From positions 1 to 64,000 of the forward strand of contig JAYMSP010000222.1 in the NCBI GenBank assembly GCA_036897095.1: 64,000 nt of DNA, in the 5' to 3' direction. The position numbers were made by a program, and so were the translations under genes. The notes beneath the pieces are model-generated. The model had not been told where the DNA came from, ran no database searches, and was given only the letters and a program-made list of their open reading frames with translations. Each line of letters opens with the position of its first letter. Within the stretch, counting starts at the first letter, position 1. Shown here one piece after another: positions 24,582-36,942 of this stretch. Source of the stretch: Plantago elongata. Lineage: Eukaryota > Streptophyta > Magnoliopsida > Lamiales > Plantaginaceae.

Positions 24582-26350
24582 AGTTTTGGGAGGGACCACC
24601 CTCAAAGAAAGATATAAAATACTAATTGTCATTAATTATACAACAACCCCAAACAAAAATCAAACTATTATAAACACTCCAACCCACACTTCATTCATTA
24701 ATTTTATAAAACCCTAGCTAGTAGAAAATCCCTCTCTCTGGATTTCACCTCATTCCCCTCCGCATAGTCGTCGGAAACCGCGTGAACCACTCAATCTCGA
24801 CGTGGTTTCTATGTTATTGAGCTCAAAGATCTCCATTCCAACGTGATTTCAAAGCGATCGAGCTCGAAAATGCTAAAAACGGCTAGATCTAACCGGAAAC
24901 AACATTACAAAGGTACGATCGAAAAGCTAGATCTCGACCTAGTTTTTGTGAAATCGGTGATTATTTTGATGGTTTTCATCTCGCAATCTCATTTTCACTT
25001 GAATCTCTATTGATTTATGTGAAATTCGTGTTTTATGATGATGTTTCTATGTGCAGATCTGGTGTTTTCATCAATGTTTGTTCAAATCGAAAAAATGAAT
25101 TTGAAAATCGCACACAACACTGATAAAAAGTTATTGAAGAATTGTATAATGAATTTGATTATATCAGTAATGTCCTACACTATTGATGATGCTAACTTAA
25201 ATAGAGTACGACTATAGCTACTATTCATTTAACAAATATGTTAAAATCATTACTTTATTGCACAAGATTAATGTAGTTACTCATATCTTTCATGTTTTTG
25301 TTGCTATATTTAATGTTTTGTGATATACATCAAAACTTAAACCCCAATGTTGATAATTATGATTATATCCTATATTATGTATGTATTGTAATTCATTCTT
25401 TCAATGTTTTTGTGAAAATGTTTGAAATGAATCTAGAAGTGCATTAAAATTTGAAAAACACTAACTAATGGCCTTATTTTTCAAATTATATATTTAATGT
25501 TTACAATCATAACTATAATTTTCAGTATTATGTTTATAATGTTCTCAATTGTGTGTGATTTTCTGCTTGTTCAACTACAACCTCATGAATGAAAAAAGTA
25601 TGATGTAATTTTCAGTGAGATGTATGAAATATTTTCGGTAATGTGTGTAAGGTTTATGCTAATGCATGTTTTTTGTGCATATAAATGTTAAGATGAAGTT
25701 GACATGTGTCTTGTTGGGAGTTTTGAATGGATGACCAAGCATGTAGATAAATTGCATACTTTGTATATAAATCACTAACCAGTTTGGAAATAAATCTCAA
25801 ACAAGTCTATGTAATATACAAATGATGTCATTATCCAAACAATATTCTTATGTATATATGTAATGTTCTTAATCATGAGTATAAATGTTTTTCAAGTATA
25901 TATTATGATTTTCACAAGATGTGTACGTATTGTATATTCTCATTTATACGATTGATGTTCGAGAATATAATGTTATTAACTATATTGGTACCGTTTACAA
26001 CTATTTATATTAGTAATGTTCACATATATTTGGGTAATGTTATCAACTATTTGAGTAATGTTCTTATCTATTTATCTAAAATGACAGTTCATCTTTGATT
26101 GTATCTGAAATGGATTTGTTCAATAACCCGCGAAATTATATAATCCAATATAGCAACCCGCAAAATGGATTGGAAAGTGTGGTACATTTACCTATTCTAG
26201 TAATGTTTTTGACTATTCGAGTAATGTACTGAGCTATTTGAGTAATGTTCTTGCCTAGTTGAGAATGACGGTTTATTATAAGTCCGAAATCGTTTATGAC
26301 CCGTAAACCCGCAAAAACTGTTTTAATCCGGCTTCGTAACCCGTAAGAAT
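24582..26350 (+). mobile_element. Dispersed repeat family, copy A (about 1.77 kb)
   Basis: This block is non-coding. Landmarks are an end GGGAGTTTTGGGAGGGACC (about 24584), GGAAACAACATTACAAAGG (about 24894), a run of AGTAATGTTCT(T)xxxTATTTG words (25860-26265) and the phrases AACCCGCGAAATTATATAA and AAACCCGCAAAAACTGTTTT near the other end (26130-26330). All of these recur, in the same order and inverted, at 33115-35465. The element class is unknown; there is no transposase frame, no long terminal repeats and no clear inverted ends. Its boundaries are estimated from where the resemblance to the second copy stops. Confidence 0.6.
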
Positions 26351-26374
26351 GGACACTGATGTGTTAATTTGCAT

Positions 26375-26561
26375 TTCAGTTCTTTTTTTTTGTCTTAATA
26401 AAATATTAATCTCTTAGAAGACTTTGTATTCTCTTATATTTTATTCACTATTTTTCCCGTTTTACTCAATTATATTAATACTTATTATCTCTTTTTTTAT
26501 TTTATTAATTTTTTATTAAAATTTGTGTTCAGTACCGACATACTTTTGAACGGAGGGAGTT
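26375..26561. mobile_element. Fragment of a MITE-like element
   Basis: The right end reads GAACGGAGGGAGT, which reverse-complements to the ACTCCCTCCGTTC end typical of Stowaway-like elements, followed by an AT-rich interior. A matching left end was not found, so the element is truncated or diverged. The rest of the stretch to 26941 is the probable 3' UTR of the channel gene. Confidence 0.4.
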
Positions 26562-26941
26562 GTCTTTTAGCCTTAGATGATTAGATGAGTGAAAACTGAC
26601 ACAGACTCAGATGAGGATATCATACGTCAATAAATTTATAAAATCACTCAATTCTCTTGAGAAGATTAAGAGATGGAATGAAACCATTTTGTCTTTACTC
26701 AATATATAGCAGATCAAACTTTATTCGCAGCAATCATGCATTGCGGAAAGTTCCTAACTTCACTAGCATTACTCTCTCATGGACGCTGCCTCAATGGATG
26801 AAATAAACCGGAAAAATCTGCCACACAATCGACGGATTCAGCCTCTTGTTTCGAACCAATCATTCCCTCCTTACATCCGGTGCAGAATATCATCAAAGTT
26901 TCCAGATATAGAGCAATTGTAGAATGCTAGCTGTGTTTCTC

Positions 26942-29900
26942 TTATTCAAGATGATCATGAGGCCGAAATGACATAAAATACGCAGCATACTGCCGAAGTC
27001 TCCTATCACTGTCCCCATTCGTTGTGGGGTGAGTCACCGAACGTCTAGTCCTCTGCATGTACCGTCGCCAGCCTAGTTGGATGTTAACTGCTGCCCAAGT
27101 CCTCCAGTTTGATGAATAGTATTTAGCAGTACGTGTGAGCCTCTCGTTTGCAAATTTGTATCTGAAGTGATCTGTGATGTACCGGAGATGGCTAGACTCC
27201 AGAGCAAATGCCTCCGTGGATTCCATGCAGGTAAATGTTGCAGAGGAAGCTGGAAGCCTGTCGATGAAAGGGCGGCGTAGGCACCACGAGAGAAGTTCAT
27301 CACCAAAAAAACCACCAGGCTTGAGTACACTAGTGGCTACCATTCCTCTGCTTAGGTTCTGGCTGCGTTTTACTTGTCCATGCACAATGAACACCATTCG
27401 TTGGACGAGGTCTCCTTCTCGTATTAACTGTTTTCAGTAAATGTCATACAGCAACTCATGATCAGACAAGCGCCAGGAATGTGAGAGAAAACTAAAATCA
27501 TTACTCCTGCAAGTAAATCACCCAACAAGGCGAATCATGAGCAGTTTATTGACAATCCTACCTTTTCGTCTTTGGATAAAACAAGGGGCTTGACACGATC
27601 ACAAATGTTGTCCAGGATAAGATCATCCAAACTATGGAATATAGGAACCTGGACAGATAGACATCAAGAGAAAGATGTTAATCTCTAATTGAGGCAATTC
27701 TCGTATATTCTAGCCTTCTAGGCAATGAGTTGATTGTACCTTCTTAATTAGATCAAGGCAAAGAAAGCGTTTGATATCTCGCCTAAGCCCTTCTGGTAAA
27801 TCTTGAATTAAATCCATCTCATTGTCACAACCTATGGCTGACCATCTTTGGCGTTCATACCGCCTTACCCTTTGTCTGAGTCTTGACGGCAACTGTCTCC
27901 GCTTCATCCACCACTCCATGTCTCGGCACCTCAGCTGCATTTTCCTCTTCCTTGCCATGACCGCGTGCAAAAATACCTGTAACAAGTTTTACATTAATCA
28001 TTAGATTTACCTATTGCTCACGTAGACTTGTCCATCAATATTACACCGTGTTGTATTTCAAGATCACCTGAATATTTCCTATTAACAGAGTGAATAGCAG
28101 CAGCCCACTAAGAGTCATACATATACTGAACGACACTTCAAGCCAGTTACTTGTCGGTTCCAAGTCATTCCCAAAAGTACTGCACAGATACCAAAATTTA
28201 GAACTGTTCCTTTTTTAACAGACTAATTGCCAGGTGCAGAAATGGGAACTGGGGAGTTGTTTACCTCAGTGTCATCAATCCCCAAAAGATAGGATAAAGA
28301 ATTTTCACAGCAGCAGAGTTACTAGATACGACTGGGAGAGCCCATTGATATATTCCATACTGGAATGGTCCGTTCACATCCAAACACAACGGCTTTCTCA
28401 TCACAACAGTTGAGCCACCACACGGATCACCTATAGTCCCTGATGGCATTAAAAACTGATAACAGACCTCCTCTGAGCATGACAACGAGAGATTGCACGA
28501 ATTAGTCTTCGCACACTGCTGCTGGAGGCACGATGCCACTCTTTGTATGGCAAGAACATACCAACATCCACCAGCAACCTGTGAAGAGGACAAAACAGCC
28601 AACATGGTTAGATCATATTTTGAAGTCATTAGTCCTTTAAGAACTAATAAGTATAAAACTGCCTGATTTAAACGTGCGTACGTGAGAAGCAATGAAGTAT
28701 GCTATGAGGTTGAGGCCAAAACCCCACCATATGGTGCCGAAAATGTAACCAGTGACTTTCTGCATTCGTCTCATCAAGCATATGCTGTGATAGACCTTAG
28801 GAAGGAACTGGAACATGAACATCAGGAGGAGAACCGTCATTATAAGCTTTATCTTCTCCTCTTTGATCAGTCCTGGAACTACTAACCAAAACACAGCCTG
28901 GAGACCGAAACACAAATAAACTTGTCATACTCATAACTCATAAGCTCATAAAAGTTGGAACTTCAGATTCTTAATATTTACTGAGTTTTATTGATCAACT
29001 GATATCATGAGCTTTTTGGATTGATAAGTTCTGATTCTTGAACTCCATCGTTCTACTATTCAACCGGACTTAAACTCTACACCTCATACTTAACTCAACT
29101 TATTTACCACTCAGATTACCTTACACACTCCCAAATGATGTGTCAACATTGAGAAGTACTAGTTCTGATTGCAACTAAAATCAGATTCTTACAACATTTG
29201 TAACTGAATATGTATATTTCAGAAATAGTAAGACTGTAGTTAATGATAAAAGCTGTACACCGTGACATAATTATGTTGGGACCCATAGTTTTGGTAATAT
29301 ACGATGATATGATATCAATCAAGTGATCAACAATCATATTGTGTGACTGCAATTCGCTCTCTATCTATATGTGAAGATATAACATGTTCCCATTTCTCTT
29401 TGTTGCATTTTGAGCCAGCATATGGCTTCACATAACAAATAATAAATTCAACAATCGAATCAATCTGGCTAACTTCTAGACCATCAATTATCTAACCGCC
29501 TATTCGCGACATCATAAATTAGCTCGAATCGCTAAACATAGACTACGTTAACATACAGAAGGGGTTGGAGAAACATCATAAGAGTGATGTCGAGGAGTTG
29601 CAGGCGTACACAACTGAACTTGTGTTCTTGTGACCTAACTGATATGGCCCCATGAATTTGTTTGATTACTTACGTACATGGGACCATTAAGAAGCCTACT
29701 TAAACGAGGCTTCGTGTTCAATTAAGTGATCTCATCTTCAGATCTTCTTAATATCCTAACGTTATTATCTCAAAATCTATATAGATCCAAAAGGATAGGC
29801 ATGCTTCGTGTAACGTACATGAACAGTCTATGCTTGTTTCTTTCGTATGAAAAAGCTGAATTTGACAACTAGAAAAACATGCTATGTCGTACGAAGCTAA

Positions 29901-31490
29901 TTCCAAATTTCAATAATTGAAAGTACATCAACTGCACTATATATTACTACCCAATATAAAAAAATTTAACACCTTTAATTTAGATCGTTGTGCATGTTTA
30001 AAAAATTGACTTTCACTCAAGAATACTCTTGAACTAACCAATTAAGTATTCAATCATCATCTACTAGTTAATTTCTTTTTTTTAAACGATTAAAGGTGAC
30101 TCGAACTCCCGACCTATTAATTGGAGATGAAATGTATTATCAACTGAAACGCATTTCTATCGTGTACTAACGAAATATTGAAATAACGACTAAATTTATT
30201 TGTGCATACGTTTGTTTTTCTAAGGTTAAATGATCTACACTCCACTTATAAAATTAAAATCTACCTAAAAAGTTGCCATGAGTTAATAATTATTAATCAA
30301 TCATACACTCTTCTCACGTGACGGTTTAATTCTAAAAATCGCAAACATCATGCTTATATTTTATTATTTTTTAAGCCTTGCATTATTTAAAATAGTAAAA
30401 TATTGCACGTGTATTATCAACAATCTGCAGATGTCACAACTTGCTCGAATCATAATTCATAATAAGCATCATATTTTACTCCTTAAATCAAATAGTTCTT
30501 CAACCTAGTAACTTTATCCTATAGGCCTAAACAATTTAAGAGTTCAATCCAGTTGAAATTATATAAACGTAGGTAATTAAGGTGTTTCTAACTGCTAGAA
30601 CATAAGTCTTATATCGAAAGAGTAGTTCTAATATGGAATGCGAACCTGAGGAACGGGAAGAATGACAAAAACATCGAACCAAAACCCTGAAACCGAACGC
30701 AAATAATGCTCCGCAATGGCGCGTTTATCCCACACGAGCTTCCCGCAACCAACCACCAACGACTCCCTCGAAATATACGCCAAGCGAAACTGCAGCCACA
30801 AATGAAACAAATGCACCGCATCCACACACGTCCTCACCACCGTCACAATCGCCGCCAATCCCCCATCCATGTACAAACATGGCGACCCGCCTCGCCCAAT
30901 TGAAAGCGCGTAGAAAAACAAAGGGTCAACTGCAAGTGCCATCCCACGCGCTAGTAGGAATAACCTGTTCCATCTCTGCACGCGCTTGCTCCTCGGGTCA
31001 AATATTAAAGTCGACTGGTTCGACCGGAGCTTCGGACCGGAGCCGGATTTTATTGGGAGGAGAGATGACCCGGCTGATGCTTCCCATTCTGGTTGGTGGG
31101 CTTTGTCGCAGCTAGTGGAGTGGAACACGGGCGCTCCGACTTGCGTGCAGGCATAGCATTCTCGGGCCGGGGGAATTGTAGTGTCGTCGATGATTTCAAT
31201 ATCCGGTTGGACCGTTTCTCGTCCGAGTAGTCCACACCACCTGCGTTCATTTAAGACAACTCCTAGTGTTAGCCTATCAGGAACGAAGTCAGAACTCTAA
31301 CCGACTTGACATATATTTACAAACTACAATAAAGAAATACTTCTTTAGTTTACTATGACTCTATGGATGATAACATTATGAATTGTCCTGAAATAAAATA
31401 ATCTCGAATGGAAATGGAACAAAGGGAGAGTGATAAGTAGAGTGAGTACCTTGAGAGGGAGAAAGAGGGGTATGGGTAGTTGGAAGGCAT
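26942..31490 (-). CDS. CNGC2: Cyclic nucleotide-gated channel, CNGC2/DND1-like (695 aa)
   Basis: Eight exons, from the start: 31450-31490, 30646-31240, 28682-28897, 28265-28578, 28068-28179, 27740-27976, 27562-27648 and 26942-27427. They join in frame to 695 codons. The pattern follows group IVB CNGC2: ECYACTQVGAP near the N-terminus, DPRSKRVQRWNR before S1, RRMQKVTGYIFG in the S4 region, pore sequence STFGNDLEPTSNW, cyclic-nucleotide-binding fold with GDELLSWCLRRPF, calmodulin/IQ region around WRTWAAVNIQLGWRR, and C-terminal RPHDHLE. The protein should form plasma-membrane calcium-permeable channels; Arabidopsis CNGC2 acts in immunity and calcium homeostasis. The first coding exon is only 41 bases (MPSNYPYP...). 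The pore triplet reads G-N-D. Intron 2 is 1.75 kb and otherwise empty apart from a faint tRNA/SINE-like trace near 30.1 kb. Confidence 0.95.
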
Positions 31491-33114
31491 CTTGGAAGGA
31501 AGGAAACCATGAGAGAAGATTGGAGGAATAAGAAGGAAGGAGAAAGACTGGAAGTTATACAAAATTGGAAGTGAATTGAAGAAGGAGAAGTGAGTGAAAT
31601 AGCTACATGTTTAGAGGAGAAATGGGAGAAGATAGAGAGGTAGAGAATTGGAAATGGAGATGTGTATATGTGTAAGCAAATGGTTAATTAGGGGAGTGTC
31701 ACGTCACAACATGAGGTGGTGGGCTGCAATGGGGTGTGAAGACGTAGATGGGATTTTGTCTACTTGTGATAATATGCATATGATTATGGCCATCTTCATA
31801 ATTCTCCAGTATTCCAAGATTTTACTACATCAACACATGGTAGGGTAAAACCTGCATGATTTGGTACTTCAAATGGGAATCCCAAGCTTTTTTAGGCATC
31901 TAGCTCATACTAGCATTTACACTATGTCATCGATCTCAATTAGGTAGTGCCATTGATGGTTTTAGAGTTTTGGTTTGAATCTAGACAGATTTTGGGTGGT
32001 GAAGTCAGTTATGGAGATTTGTTTGTAGTGAATTGTGGTTTGTGATTAATGAACATACAAGAGTTCGTAGATACACTTCGTGGACACTGTTGCATCGGAT
32101 CTCAATTCAATTTAAATAATTACAATTGAATATAACATAGTTTCAGTATGGTGATTGGACTTGAGTTGATTTTTTGATATGAGACTGGAATATACCACAT
32201 CATACACATAAATACATTTACAATCCCTTAATTAGACCTTTGACTTGGATATTCGGATACTCGGATGCTACAGCTAGCCACTATTGATTCTAATTAACTT
32301 CTAATTTTCTTGGTATATAATTTTCCAAATGTCCTTGGCAGGGTCTGCCAGTGTATGAACTATAAGCCAAGAAATTTGATGGATTTGTTCTTTAATTTTT
32401 TGCAATCTGGAATATTCGAAACCCAAATACTGATATGTATAAAATTTTGAAACAAAAGAAGCGTCAAACTTGAGTAGCATTATGAAAGAGAAACTAGACC
32501 ATAAATGGATTATCCTACAAAATGCTACTACAACTATATATCAATAATAATAGTTGGGTCAAATATTGGACCAAACGAAATTATAATTGATAGGTACGAA
32601 GTCGAATGAACTGGTCATGTGCTTTTAACAGTTCAGTCACATTGTACCGATTGGTCCTGGACCACATAGAAAACAATGTTGGAGAGAACTAACGCAACTA
32701 CACAAGTGTTGTGACCTCCGGACTCTGGTCCAGACCATAGGAGCTTTGAGTGGTCCTAAATCCTGAATGACATATGTGGATCTATCACTTTAAAGTTTAA
32801 TGGATCATATGAACAACAAATTTGGATATCATTGTTCATTTGTCAACTCGTTAATTTTCTTTTAATCGAAACGTCTCTTTATATTAATAATATATTTATC
32901 TTTTATTAATTATTAATGTTTACCGATATTCCAGACCAAAAAAAATATTTAAAAAATATATATATATATACTTGTTAACATTTTAAAAATACATATAAGT
33001 AACATGTTGTTGATAATTCTTTTCCAAATTTTTTCAGCAATAACAAAATACTCATAAAATTTTCTAAGAGACCAACAATTAATTGAGACGAAAAAGGCGG
33101 ACTAAATTGTAATT
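31491..33114. other. Upstream region of the CNGC2-like gene
   Basis: Near the gene the sequence is a GA-rich (minus strand CT-rich) leader, followed by AT-rich intergenic DNA. The open frame at 31648-31848 has no recognisable product. A (TA)n tract lies at about 32955-32970. No other gene or discrete element is supported. Confidence 0.5.
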
Positions 33115-35465
33115 TATCTCCATTTCTCGCGGGTCAGTGAACTGGGTTAAAACAATTATGCGGGTTTCGGGTTGTAAAACGGTTTTGAGCGATTTTTATT
33201 TTTGTCCATTATATTTATCTTTTCCGAATAATGAACATTACTCAAATAAGCGAGAACATTACTCAAATAAGTGACTTATCATGCTTTCAATTAATTTTAC
33301 GGGTTGATGGGTGGGTTATATAATTTTGCGGATTGTGCGCGGATCCATTTTAGACAAAATAAAAAAAATGAACCGTTTTTCAAACAAATAGAAACGAACA
33401 TTAATTATATAGTTTGAAACATCACTCAAATTGTCGTGAACCTTACATATACAATTAAGCAACATTATACTCTAAATCAAACCTCATATATATACGTGTA
33501 TCTAAGAATATTTTAACAAATAGTTGTGAACATTACACAAATAGTTTATAACATTACCAACATCAGATTTTCTACCGTCAGTCAAGGTGTCGCTCTGACT
33601 ATTGTTAGTCAATGTGTCCTCAACTGACACGTGTTCATCCCTTTCTATCGCACTCAACCATTACTTCATATCGCACTCTACTATCGTCGCTACTTGTTGT
33701 TTAAATTTAAATTTCATTATTTTTTCGAAAAAATAATAATTAAACACATATAATATAATATGCAAGAAAATTATAATTTTTTAAAAATTATAATTAATTA
33801 CAAATGTTTACATTACTCATAATTAAAGATGACAATTAACAAGAAGAGTACAGCATTTACATGAACCCTAAATTAAAATTCCAAATTCCTCAATATTCAC
33901 ATAAACCCTAAATTTAATTTCTCCAATTATTTTTACTTATTTAATTTTATTGAATTCAATTTTTTGTTTAATCTCCTAACTTTGGAGATTTTAATTATTG
34001 ATTTTAATTTTTTTAATAGGTGTATGGAATATACGAAATATTTTTTAATATAATATTTAAAAATTATATCTAAATATAAGCGATGTAGGTGGTTAGAGCA
34101 ACACTTTACGCAACGGCTCGTGCAACACGAGCGACACTTCATGACAACACTTAGTGCATAAGGTAGGAGATTATTCGATCTCCACATTTGAAGTTTTTAT
34201 TCAATGGATCAATATGTGTGACTAATGTTAGTCAATGCGACACATTAACTGACGATAGAAGACCCCTACCAACATAGTTAAGAAAAACACTAAAGGTAAT
34301 AATATTTTTTGGACAACAGCATCACTTCTCTATTACATAGACATTGGGAGATTTTCAAACTCATTAAAGATTTCTATTTGACCATCCTCCAAAACTCTCC
34401 ACAAGACTTATGTCAACTTCAACTCCACATTTATATGTACGAAAAACATTACATGCATTAGCATAAACCTTACATACATCACCAAAAACATTATATACAT
34501 TACACTTAAAATTAAATCATAATTTTTCACTGAGTTCGTAGCTGAAAAATCTACAAACACTACATGAACAATCCCACAAAATCAATAAAACAAGCAGAAC
34601 GTTACACATATAATTGAGAACATTACTGATATAAGCTCAAACATAACACAAATAATCCTGAACGTCTTATCACTGTTGTATGTGATTTTTCAGAACTATT
34701 TCAAAATCTCAACTTCTAATGTGAAAAAAAAACATTCATCAAATTATATTTGTATCAAAACATTTTTTTTTAAATTGATATACGAGAACTTTTTGAGTAA
34801 ATCGGTGGATAAACAATCAAATCGTCATAGAAACACCAGTTTCGAGCATATGTTTATGCACTCTGTTTTATTGGACATCTTATATATAAGCAAGGATATT
34901 ACAAAGAAAAGCCACAACATCACACAGATTAGCCAAAACATTTGATGAAACAGTTTGGCGATTTTTAGATCTGGATCCAATTTTCAACTACAATTGTAAA
35001 ATAAACACCGATTGCAGATAAACGACTGTCGAGATATAGTTGTTCTTACCTTCTTGGTGTTGTTTCTAATAATCTTGAGCTTGATTTGGTCGAATTGAAT
35101 AGAATTTGAGCTTGAAAAGGCATATTTCGAGATGAACGTCATCAAATATTATATTTTTACCTTTGTGATGTTGTTTCCCGACGAGTTCGAACATGTTTTC
35201 CGGCGATTTGCAGCTTTCCCGACGAGTTTATATTCTTAAAGAGATGAATTTTGAAGTTTTCAATCTTTTAGGATTTTTGAGCTATGATGTTTGTGGGTCA
35301 TAATTGAGTATATATAATGACTCGTTTAACTCATTTGTAAGGATTCACTTTCTAATTTTTAGTTGAGTTGGGGTACTTTTAGTAGTTAATTTTTAATTTG
35401 AGGTGTAAATATATTTAAAAAAAGTTGAAATCTTAATCCTTTTTTAAAAGTTGTCTCTCTTAAAA
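33115..35465 (-). mobile_element. Dispersed repeat family, copy B, inverted relative to copy A
   Basis: The reverse complement contains, in order, GAGAGTTTTAAGAGAGACAAC, CGGGAAACAACATCACAAAGG, repeated TATTTGAGTAATGTTC words, ATTATATAACCCACCC and AAACCCGCATAATTGTTTTA. These match the landmarks of the block at 24582-26350. It is 2.35 kb long, but 1.64 kb after removing the nested 703-bp element and its 9-base duplication, close to the 1.77 kb of copy A. No coding capacity was found. The open frames at 34676-34945 and 33933-34187 are not conserved. Confidence 0.6.
33564..34266. mobile_element. Nested Mutator-like (MULE) non-autonomous element, 703 bp
   Basis: The ends are inverted repeats of about 40 bases: the left contains TCTACCGTCAGTCAAGGTGT and the right, reverse-complemented, contains TCTATCGTCAGTTAATGTGT. 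The element is flanked by the exact 9-base direct repeat TACCAACAT at 33555-33563 and 34267-34275. A 9-base target duplication with long inverted repeats is the signature of Mutator-like elements. The interior is AT-rich without a transposase. It interrupts the dispersed repeat copy B, so it is the younger insertion. Confidence 0.85.
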
Positions 35466-36359
35466 CTCTCAGGTGGGTCACAAAATCTTTATAAATAATT
35501 GGAATAAATACTCTTTCCCCATAAACGGAAGAAGGCAAATTAAAAATGAATTAAAATAGAGGGAATTGAGTTGCAGGTTATTCTGGTGTAGGGTATTTAT
35601 GTTATAGTCTCATATATAGTGAGTGGTTCTTTTCCATTACCAAACACCACATACATTACTTGGTGACCAAAATATTATTTTAAAAGTTCATTGTCATTTT
35701 ATTTCACCGTGACACCGTAAGTGAAATCCTCCTTTTTATTATTTTACATCAATGCTGATGCATGGTGCAATCATATCGTCAATTTAGTTTTGAATTTCAT
35801 GAAATGCATGGTGCAACTACATATGGGGATGAACATCATTAGTTGAAGAGTTCGTGAATTACACATTTAGTTCTACACTTGTAATAACTTCATTGATGTT
35901 ATTACTAACATTTTATTCCATCTAAAACTTTGTAATTTTAAAATAGACTGGTACAACTACTAAATTTAATTATGTGCAAGTCCAAATTACATTATGCAAG
36001 ATGACAATGAAAAGAAGTAATATGTAGAATTAAGTTACTAGATCAGTCCAAAAAATATTGGTATTTTAGAATTCAGAGACATGCATATGTTTCATACCAT
36101 GATTTAATATAATACGTAACTACTGGAGTACAATTTAGAAACTTTCTTATCTGATTACGGGCACTAATATAAAAAGTTCGATGATCACTGATCCATTAAG
36201 CTAAAGCTCGACTCGGCATATTAACACTACGATACATAACTGCTGGAGTACAATCAAGGGCGGCCATGAATCGAATTTGAAGTGGGAGTACAAATGTAAA
36301 AAGATAAAGTTGTGGACATTTCCATAATGTTCAAGGTGGAGGAGGACCATTAGAGAAAC
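35466..36359. other. AT-rich intergenic DNA
   Basis: This is spacer between the repeat and the COG1 promoter block. A word similar to CTGGAGTACAATxxA recurs at about 36122 and 36241. The open frame 36201-36578 (-) overlaps the COG1 leader antisense and is not considered real. No gene is seen. Confidence 0.45.
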
Positions 36360-36942
36360 TTTTTCACTCAACAAACGTCTCTGTGAAGAATCCCGGCCCG
36401 CTCTGCCTAGCCTGGCCCGATAAGTAAAAGCCTTGGTGAAGCAGATGTTAGAAAATAGCGGTGCCTGAGATTTGCTCGATCTCTCTCGTTTCTCCATTTT
36501 CTGGATTCCATACCGATGAATTGGTAAGCCATCGATTTCATCGGAGGCGTTGATTGATATAATGCTGTTTTGGTTCATTGATGTTTGAATCTGTGAGCTT
36601 TAAGCTTGATTTCTATTCTACCAATAGTTGATTTCTAATGTTCTCGTTCATTTGAGCTTGATTCATGAAAATCGTAAATGCTACTGAAGAATTTATCCAC
36701 TGATTCAGTAATTTGATGTGAGTTTTCTCTTAATGAACGATTCATATGTATGGAATATGGATCGATATATTAGAAATGACTGTATTTTGGTTTAATTCGA
36801 ATTAGGGCTCTTGCCTTTTGCAAAATCAGTGAATATACACTAAGATAGTCAGATGTTGATTTTTTACAGTGATTAGCTAGCGGTTGCTTCTTTTGACAAC
36901 ATTTGTTGAGCTCGAAGGAACTAGTCCATTGCGCCACCTACA
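36360..36942 (+). promoter_or_regulatory. COG1 promoter, leader and leader intron (block A of a duplicated pair)
   Basis: Leader exon sequence ending GATGAATTG is followed by a GTAAGC donor at 36524, and the TTTTTACAG acceptor ends at 36869, giving a 346-base leader intron. Splicing would create a tiny upstream frame (ATG at 36516, then AAT TGT GAT TAG). The second leader exon (36870-36942) leads to the ATG of COG1. The whole block has a collinear copy at about 46555-47085 in front of the RING gene. The transcription start is not known. Confidence 0.7.

Noticed and set aside
25855-26270. Regularly recurring short words that could suggest a CRISPR-like array
   Set aside because: Units are short, irregular and degenerate, lie in a plant transposon-like repeat, and there is no nearby cas-like gene.
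30080-30180. tRNA/SINE-like trace (GACTCGAACTCCCGACC) in CNGC2 intron 2
   Set aside because: Only a B-box-like stretch is present; no cloverleaf can be drawn and no poly-A tail or duplication is visible.
30706-31115. Plus-strand open frames in the CNGC2 region
   Set aside because: They mirror the second coding exon of the channel gene on the opposite strand.
36201-36578. 125-codon minus-strand frame
   Set aside because: It overlaps the COG1 promoter/leader, shows no recognisable product and is not kept in the duplicate block at 46.6 kb.
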